From contig JASANZ010002134.1 in assembly GCA_030849805.1 (NCBI GenBank), positions 1-48,108 on the forward strand: 48,108 nucleotides of DNA, written 5' to 3'. The notes beneath the pieces are model-generated. The model searched no databases. It saw only the letters and a list, made by a program, of their open reading frames with translations, and had not been told where the DNA came from. The stretch comes from Sergeia podlipaevii. Its lineage: Eukaryota; Euglenozoa; Kinetoplastea; Trypanosomatida; Trypanosomatidae. Positions within the stretch are counted from its first letter, which is position 1. Every line of letters begins with the position of its first letter. The position numbers were made by a program, and so were the translations under genes. This document shows positions 1-9,400 of the stretch, one piece after another.

Positions 1-464
1 CATGGCGCGGAGGGCCGTGGCGCGCGGGGGAGGGGGGAATATGTATTGAAAAGATCCCTTTTGTGTTGTGTGCTAAAATGAAAGGGAGACGCAAAGGAAC
101 ATGAGGAAAAATAAGAAAAGAAGATGGAAGGTGGTGCAGTAGGAGCAGCGGAAGCGTGTTCGAAGGAAAACTGAAGTAGCCACAGTAACAAAGGCTGATG
201 GCGCCTGTTTCTCTCTTCATTGTCTTTTTCTCTCCTTCACTGTGGGAGTGAGAAACACTTATGTGCGTTGTTTTGAAGGACATTTTTTTTTTTTGTATGA
301 TGACGAACTGTATTCTTTCGTATGTATATATTGCTGACTAACATCAGGAATAGGAAACTAGCAAGCATTTGAGCGACTACTTCTTTTTTCTTTTTTGATG
401 TTGTTGTTCCCTGCCATCATATGCGAAATCCTTAACTTCCCAGTGAATCATTTTTTCTTTTAAC
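1..464. other. Spacer downstream of the cyclase-like/pseudokinase gene
   Basis: 3' flank of the 465-12362 gene. No coding frame is supported. Bases 1-40 are G-rich and GC-rich on the plus strand, unlike the AT-rich remainder. Plus-strand pyrimidine tracts lie near 209-240 and T tracts near 282-295. Bases 1-3 read CAT, an ATG on the minus strand, so a next gene could begin at the window edge, but nothing beyond can be seen. Confidence 0.5.
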
Positions 465-3400
465 TCATATTTTTCTTTCTTTCTCGAAACTTGATATAGA
501 GCACAGATAAACTAAAAGTTCAACCGCAGTATTGCGTTCGCTGGGGTCAAATGCAAGGCACCGCTCTAGCACATTGAGCATTACCGCATCTACGTGCTGT
601 GCCTCGTTACCAGTAAGCGAGTCATTATTGCCAAATTGAGGTTGCGAGCCACTGAGATGCTCCAAGTTACAGGAGAGGGCTATCGAGCTCGCGCGCAGTT
701 GCTCACTGGCCACGCTCCTCAAGGATGGACTCCCGTCAAGTATGTTGGACCCACCGTCAGGCCCTGTTGTGAGGAGACCCAAAGGAGCATCAGAGCCTCT
801 ATCCCCGTTGTCGGTGTCAGAGTGCTCTGTGCTGGCGTGCTTTCCAAAAGTGGTACCAGGCCCCGTATCCCCAAATTCACTCATGGAGTAAGTCGTTTCG
901 CCACGAACAAGGTCTGAGACTGCATCCCCAGCAGCAACGTTTTCTTCTGCTTGTGTTACACCTGCACTTGACAATGGCGGTGGATCATAGCTCTCACGGC
1001 GACTCCCATTTTGATCAGAGCTGACATGGTTGACTGCCTTGCTAGATGACGGCACGATGTGCAATCCGCCACGACCACGTACGTCAAGGAGTGCTGGGTG
1101 GCCCCTCCCTTGTTGTTGTTGTTGCTGTTGCTGGAGATGTAATTGCGCTACGGTTGGATGATGATAGTAGTGAGAAAAGACGCCGCCGCGACACGCCACT
1201 CCTTTTACAGCGGGCGTATAGGCATGCTGATATTGCTTGACCCCATCGTTGTACTTGTTCTTTGCTCTGCCGTACTGTCGCAGTTCCAGAAGTCCCTCTT
1301 GCACCGTCTGCACGAAGAGCCTGTTGTCATCCAACAGGGCACGCAACTCTTCCATGGTACGATCGTAGAGATCATGTTGCACGTTCACCCACGTCCACGG
1401 CGGCGCACCAACGAGCATCTCAAGAAGAATGAGGCCAAAGGAGTAGATGTCAGATGCGGGGGTCTTGGGACCACCTAAGTTCACTTCTGGTGCCGAGTAC
1501 GAAGCGTACTCTTCCATCACATCCGCAAGTAGCTCGTCGTCGTTTGTTGCCCACCCAAACAGATAGGACATGCCTTGCAACTTGCAGGAACCCGCCATCC
1601 CAACAAGGATGTTGTCTGGACACAGCAAACCGTGCACCGCTCTCTTTTCATTATGCAAGTATGCCAGTGCGCGAAGCATCGAGACACAATATCGCCGCAC
1701 GGCGGTAAGCGGAAGACGACTACCGTAGCGCGCCACTGATCCTCTTAGGGTATCACCAGGGACGTACTCGGTGATGCAGATAACAAATGGCGAGCGCGGT
1801 ACGATCGCCATGCCAACGAATTGGACAATGTTTTCGTGATGGAAGGTGGTGCACACGGTCGACATGTAGCGCATGTTCAGCGTGTGGGTATTGGCGGCGC
1901 TGTTCCCCACGTAAGCGGAGAGAGGCCGGGTGTTGGTGGAGATGGCCAGACTCGTGTCGCTCAGACTCCTGCTGGTACTCTCCACCGAAACAATTGCGGC
2001 AGTGTTGGTGGTCGTCTGAAGTGCATCAAAGTGATGATAGCTTGTGGCTTCCTCTCCGATAGTGGTGGTAGTGGTGGCTGTATTGGCAATCGCCGTCGTC
2101 GTAGCGTCTAGGGAGGTCGCGAGACCGTTCTGCTGCTGCTGCTGCGCGATGTTGCTACTGCCTCTCGGGACGGTGCGGAGGGTGTAGACCGCCATCGCGG
2201 CCACAGTGGCGGCTCTGTTCATACAAACATACGCCGGGGTCAAACTTCGCATCTTCTGCGCAATTGGGAGAAAAGAACGCCGCCAGCGCGTCCCGGCCAA
2301 ATCCATGAAAAGAAGCGGTAGCGTAGAGTTCAGGCTGCTGCTGCTGCTTCCTCCTCCCCCTCCCCCTACTGCTGCTGCTGCTGCTGCTCCTGCGTGGAAG
2401 GCGCCACCAAAGCGCGCGGCTTCGAAGGTCGCTGGATCAACCGCCTCCACCCCGCCCGTTGTGAAAAACGCAGATTTGAGTCTTCCTCTTCGATGCGACA
2501 CAAGGGCACTCCTCTCTCCAGCGGAAAGTGGCAGACCTCCCCCGGAGCTGGAGTTCATCGCGCTTATGGTGGTGCTGCTACCTGTCGTGTTGGTGGCATG
2601 TGTAATGGTTGTGGTGCTGCTGCAATGATGTGGATGGAGCGGAGGCAATCCTGGGTGAGACGAAGACACCGCCGCCGCCTTCATGCTGGCGCTGCACTGG
2701 GCTTCGTGAAGGTGCCGACTACTGTTATTGGCGCCATCTGATTGGACACCACCACCACTGTTTGATGCAGCTGCGATGATGGTGGCATGTGGCGCAACCC
2801 AGTAGGAAGGATCTGGTAGCACTTCCTCCGGGACACTTACGTTGGTACTCACGCTGGTATTGCTGCTGCTCGACTTACCGCCGTCCTCGTGCCGCTGCCG
2901 CTTCTGCAAGTCGTTGGAAGTCCTGCGATCAAAGGAGGAAGTGATCCGTTTGTTTGGGCCAGGAAGTAAGAAATATGGGTCCTGCGGCACGCAAACTCCA
3001 AAGCACACGGTCATGCTGCTCCTGCTGCACATCTCATGGATGATGGTGATGTTGAGTTCATTCATGCGCCGCTCAACCTCCGCAGCCAGCGCGGCAGGAT
3101 TCGACTGCTGCTTACTCGCTCCTGCTGTTGCTGCTGCTACTGAGGCGTCTGTGTGAGGAAGAGAAGGGGTAGATGGCGAGGTGCCAGACATGTGGCGGAT
3201 GGCGTGCTCACGGCAAAGAAAGACGTGGTAAATCGCGTAGATGGGGAAGTGTCGGCTGGTGATAATTTCGTCCAGCACCATCCCTGCTGTGTTGTAGTCT
3301 TTTTGAAGAAGGGCTCGAAACGCTATGCGGTGGCGGCGGGCGAAGGAGAGCCACGAGGGGGAGTCAGGGGGGCCCTTAAAGAGGGCAAATAGAACGATCA

Positions 3401-6400
3401 CCTCCCCGCCTGTGCCTCCTGCTGGTATCGCGTCCACCGCAAGAACGCGAAAGTGGCTTCGTATGAGCGTCGCGACAGTGCCGGTGAAGAAGAAGTGATG
3501 CCCACAACCAATCTGCTGGTAGACAAGAAATTCACTAAAGGTCTGTGCCCAGAGCACAAAGCCTCTGCGGCCGGGCAGCCCGCACACACCTACGTTATAA
3601 ACCCCCGCGTGAATGATAATTGTAACACACTTCGCTGTTTCTACACTCAGCTGAGAATATATTTCAATGCCACAGCGAGTGGCGATAAGAGCATGATCCT
3701 TGAGCCGCGAGCGCGATCCAAAGCTGATGAAGATAAACTCGGGCGTAAAGACGTCGAAGGCGCCGCCGTACTTCACTACTGTGGGGACCGTGGCCTCCAT
3801 CACCTCCGCGAGATACCGCTTGTCCGCAACGTGACGCTCGAAGCAAACGTGAATTGCCAGCGTGGTGCAGAAGCATTTGTCGTACTGGTTAACGTCAAGA
3901 TCTGCCACCGTGACGGACGTGCGCAGCTGCTTTATCTTTGACCGATCCACAACCTCTAGCTTCCTTGCAATGGTACTCGTACTCGCAGCAGTACTAGTCG
4001 CAGTTGTTGTGCTCCTTCCTAGGGTGAAGATTGGGGCGATCGGTAGTGGTGGTGGTGCTTGCATGCTCGCATGTAGTGTTGGGACATCACCCACTGTAGT
4101 CAATGCCGCCGCCGCTGCCAGCGCGCTTTTTCCGGCTGTGTTGGCGCCGTGTTCATCACTCTCCTTGTCGACCTCTCCTGCTTTTAGTAGTGGTGAGGGT
4201 GGCGCTGTCCTCCCCGCTGCGGCTGCGGCCTTGCGGTTGTGGCTGGGTGGCGGGGGAAGCGCCTTCATAAGAAAAGATTGCCCGCCCGAGGCGCTAAGAT
4301 ACGCCGCTGCCGCCGCGGGCAGGTGATCCACGCCACCCGCAGTAGGCCACAGCGGTGACGTGGATGGTGGCGACCCCGATTGGCCAAAGGCAGCTGAAAA
4401 GAAGGAAGAAGAGGACTGCTTAGAGGAAGCAGCAGATAGCGTTCTCTCTCGTGTCGCGTCACACTCACCGACGAGAGTGACAGGCGACGTGGAATGCCGT
4501 AGGGCCTCACACATTGTCGGATTGGTTGGATGTGTGTCAGTGACGAGAGAGCTGCCCTCCGTCACGGTGCGATACACGAGACCGCTGCTGCTGCTGCTGC
4601 TGGTGCTGCTCACGCTTGCTACGCTGAAGGTTGCCGCCTCACCTTCTGTTCGAGGAGAGTGACGTATAATGAGAGTCTGCTTGTAAATCTGCTCTGGCAC
4701 ATACTCAAGCATCTCCTGTACACGGCGGTCAAGCGCTTCACAGCGGTCTTCTACCTCACGGATCTCGATTAACTCCACGAGTGATGGTACATCCGGGAGG
4801 ATATTGTGACGCCTTCGCGAGGCATGACTACTACTGACTTTCCCACTTGACGTGCTGTTTGCGCCGTTGTCCCGTCCGCCATCATGAGGAGTGCTTTTTC
4901 TGCTGTGGGCGGCAGTGCCCTCACCACCGTTCGTCTTGCCCTCATGGATGGACTCGGCATCTCCATCACTGTCGCCTCTCTCACTGCTACACGTGCTGCT
5001 GCTGTTGTTGCTGCCGCCGCTAGTGCTGCCGTCTCCCTCGTGCAGCTTGCGCGGTGGCGTTGCTGGAGGGACAATCTCTTTCGTCACGTAAACATTCTCG
5101 CCAACGACGAACGGCACCCCATGGTGTAACAGCGCCGACGTCGACGCCGCTTCAAGACGTTCTGCAATACGCACCAGCGGCTCCTGTACGCTTCGCCGTA
5201 TCACTGTAGATACCATCACCATCGCAAGTGCGGTCACGACAAGCGCGATGATCGCACACCCCGCCAGGCGTGTATCCGTTTTTGAGTGATTCCGCAACAC
5301 CGCCGTTTTGGGGAGCACCACGAGAGCAACCGTGACGTGGCCTTCATACCCTTGCATGATCGAAAGTGCCGCCAGGGTCGAAATGCCTTCGAAGCTAAAG
5401 CGCCGCACGTGCGGTGTGCCTGTGCCAAAGGCGGCAATCATTTCGTCCGAATGTGGCGCCTGTGGGTTTACCGGTGTACCGCATTCACGTTTATTGATGT
5501 TGGCATGTCTGAACGTGTTAAGTAAGTATGTGCTGATGTAATCATCCAGGTTCACGGCGCGCAGCGCGGCAAGAACAAGAGGATCCTTAATCCCCAAGTC
5601 AGGCTCTTGCTTGCATGCCGCATCTGGGTCTCTCTTATGCCAAATAGAATGCCGTGCGTTTGCCTCACCCTTCTCATCGTCATTCTTGTTGTAGCTTTCG
5701 TCATCAAACACATCAGGAACGATCGAATGACACATTTCCTGATCCCAATTGCACACGATAACGTCCTTGCGAGTGAGGGCTGGCTCGCACAGTGCATGCC
5801 TAAATGAAGGCGGGTAACACGAAAAAAAAGCTGCGTGCTTTGCTTTGGACAATGCCTGGCAGCGGTCTGACACGGGTCGAACAGCAATCACTGCCACACG
5901 TGCATGGTCATACACACGGCTATACTTCCTGGTAAACGTTCTCAGCATGCTTGTAGGATCGATCTCCACAGCCAGCACAGCAGTTCGTGAGGTTGTCGTC
6001 GTCGTCGTCGTGTCTAGTCGCTTCCCTCGTTCGCCTTCATCTCTGACAATCTCCTTAAATACGCGTGAGTATGTTATTGGTCCGTTTCTATGACGATGAT
6101 GATGGTGGCGATGACTGTGGCGTGCAGCAGATGAGGCCACCGCGCTGGAAGCATGATTTTTGTTCTCATCACTCGTGTCATTCTTCTCCACCTCACCGAC
6201 GCTGAAGTCTTTGAGCCTTGACCAGCCCCAAATCGCTGGGGCTCTGAAGTGACTGCACACGTTGGAGCGACCATGGTGACGGTTCTGAGGTGGTGTAGAG
6301 GAGTTGTTGCTATTGGCAATCACCCAGGCCCACTGCTCCACTGCGCGGCTTGTAGGCGTATCGCCCTCAAGAAACTCCAGTGTGCGTGCTATCTCGGCGG

Positions 6401-9400
6401 AAATGCCAAAAAGGGAACGGTTTGATTTGGGCGAAAACTCAATGGAGCCGATGGGCACGTGGGTGCTACCGTGAGGGATCATAGCGTACCCAAGCTGCAT
6501 GTGAGAGGAGGATGAGGAGGGAAGGGTCGAGGCGGTGGTGGTGGATGTTTGCTCTGGGCAAGTCTTCCCTCCGCGATGGCTCCCCCATCCCCAGTTATTC
6601 TGTATCCCCGCCACAGTGGAGAGAATAGATCCATGCTTGCTATGAAGGGTCTCCTTGCGGTTTGAAAAGCCATCCCCATCTGTGTAGTTTCTGTAGTACA
6701 GTATGTAAGCCTCTGGTCTTCGCACACACAGCGCCGCTGTCGTCGTAAGTGTCCAGTCGCTGTTGTTAGAAAAGCCATCGAGAGAGGCATAGATCATGAC
6801 AGCTCCGAAGGGTCCAGTGGCAACCTGCACCGTCTCAAGAATTCTACACATCAACCCAGATAGCACCGGCATGGTGGGAACATGTATGCGCTCCACCGCA
6901 CCGCTGGTACGATTGCGTTCAAGACTGAGCTCTACCGCCAGCGCCTCCAGCGCAGCCGCGGGACGCAACAGTGTGTTGGCCATCATCGCACGCACGTCAG
7001 CAAGCGTGTGATAGAGTAGACTCGTAAAGGCACTATCCACCAACGAATGGGTAATGTGATATGCGCCGAAGTACATTAAGAAAGCAAGAAGAGCCACCGC
7101 CGCCGCGTAAACTGCAACTACCCAAGCAATACTAGTGTGGAGAACATTATCCGGTAGCTTTCGCGATCTCTGGCCTCGGCGCGAGACATTGTGCTCTTCT
7201 TCCGCCGCCGCCACCGCCCCTGCTTCCGCGATGCTGTCATCGCTGACAGGAAAGGATGTTGCGGAGGGGGCGACGACGTTGGCGGTAAACTCGGACGTCT
7301 TTTTCATCTTTCTGGGAAAGTTCCAAGTGCGCTCAAGGGGATCACTCGCGCTCTGCTCACTCGTTGGTGTCGCGGCACCACCAGGACCGTTGCTGCTGCT
7401 GCTGTCGCCGCCGCCACCGCCTGCAAAGATGAAGGACGACGCGGGTCTTGAAATGTCAATGGGGTGCCCTGGACATTCTTCTCCCTCTGCCACCCCTGTT
7501 GCGCCTTCTTTCTCGGTCTCTACGCTCTTGACTTTTTGCTCATCGCGGTTCATCAAGCCCCGCTCCTCTCCACCACTGATGCCGTCATCGTCTTGCTCGA
7601 TCTTCTCTTCATCCCTCACCACAATGTGATTCTCCTCTTCTTTCCTTTCTTCCACTGCCACATCCTCATGCACTGCGGCGGAGTGAGTTCCGTCATCGAC
7701 CACACCAGATTGCACCACAGCCTCTGCCTCCTCCTCTGCCCCCTTTCTCTGCTCTTCACTCAAAGAACCTCGGTGCAACAGAGGCGGCACCATGTGAAGT
7801 GGGTACTCGCCATAGCTGCTGGCGATCTCACCCTTGGGGGCGGTTTCGCAAAGAGGTGTACTCTGCGACCCACCTGTGCTGCACGCATTGTCTGCACCAA
7901 AGCTGTTTTCACTCACCCCTTCAAGTCCCAGACGAGCCCCAGCCACTGTTGTCTCCCCTCCATCATCCACATAATCCTCAGCAACACTATTCGCTCCAGT
8001 GTGACTCGTCGTGGACGTCGGCGACACGGATGCAGAGGCGTGCAAGCGGCGGCGAAGATCGCGGTTGTGGGCGTGAGTCAGCAGCAGGTTATGTAGTTCA
8101 TCGTCGGTGTCAAGGTCACCAAGCTCATAGTCAAGGTCGTCGTCATCATCTGCATTTCCGAAGTGATCGTTCTCGTCGCCTGTGCCCGCCATGTTACTTG
8201 TGCTGCTGCTATTATGAGTACTAATACCAAGACGGCTGAGGCGGCGCAGAGTTCCAGAGTCTTGCCTCTCTGATGAAGTAGACGAGTGGCGCCGTGGACG
8301 ACCTGAAGAGGGCGGAGAGAACTGAAAGGGAGCACCACTGGGCCGCATATCTATCGACGTACTCCCAGCAAAGATGGCGGCTACGCGATCCTCAGGAGTG
8401 GCCTCTATTTGGCTTGTGGTAGCCGCTGACGCTGCCACTGCCGCTGCTCCTCCTGCTGCCGATGTTCCGCTGTCGGCCCTCAGTACACTGCCAGAGCCCA
8501 GAACACCAGGGTTGCTGAATAGAGAAGAAATCATACGACCACCACCACCACCACCTTTGACAGAGCCGCTCGCCGTCGCGCTGCCAGAAGCTGCAGAGCC
8601 TGCGCCACCTACTGGGACAGTACCCGATGCGGTGTGGATGACGCCGCCGCTCTGTACACCGCCATAAGTAACCCCTCCACTCGCGCTACTATGCGCATTA
8701 CCCATGCCCATCGATCCGTTTTCTTCGTCATCATCAAGAATAAAGATCTGAGGGAAGCTAACTGCTTCTTCATTCATGTGCAGCATAGAGGAGTCCATAA
8801 AGGTGCCGTCAGAAATGTGTGACGTCCTGGAGTCAGGATGGTGTTGTGGTTGCTGCTGCTGTTGCTGCTGCTGCTTTCCCACGCTCGCAAAGTTGAAGGG
8901 GGCATCACCAAGAAAGTGACTGCTTCCCGCATCGGAACTGCAGAAAGGAACGATCGAAGAGGCACTTGCCATTGCGTTGACGTTCGGTATACTTGCGCTG
9001 CGCCCTAGCCAAGCCCCTTCTCCCCCCGCCATCGTTGTCGCCGCCGCCGCCGCCGCCGCCGCCCCTCCGCTTGTCAAGCTCCCTCCTGTATAACTACCCA
9101 TGTTAGACGGGAAAAGAAGAGATGAGGAGTTGAGAACGCGTGGCAGCCCGGTGTCCGGAGGTGGATCGACAGTTATCGGCGTCCGCAGTGTCGATGGACC
9201 TTCCTTCAATGATATATGGGACGGTCTACGGGTATCAAGGAAGTGCTGAGCCGTTACTGCTGCTGCTGCTGCTGCCCCAATGGATGATTGTGCTGAAGCT
9301 GCTGCAGTGCCAGGAAAACTGCCGTTTATGTGAACCAACCAAAGTGGAGAGCTGTTGCTGTCGGTGAAGACGACATTGTCAGATTCTTTACCCCCGTGCA

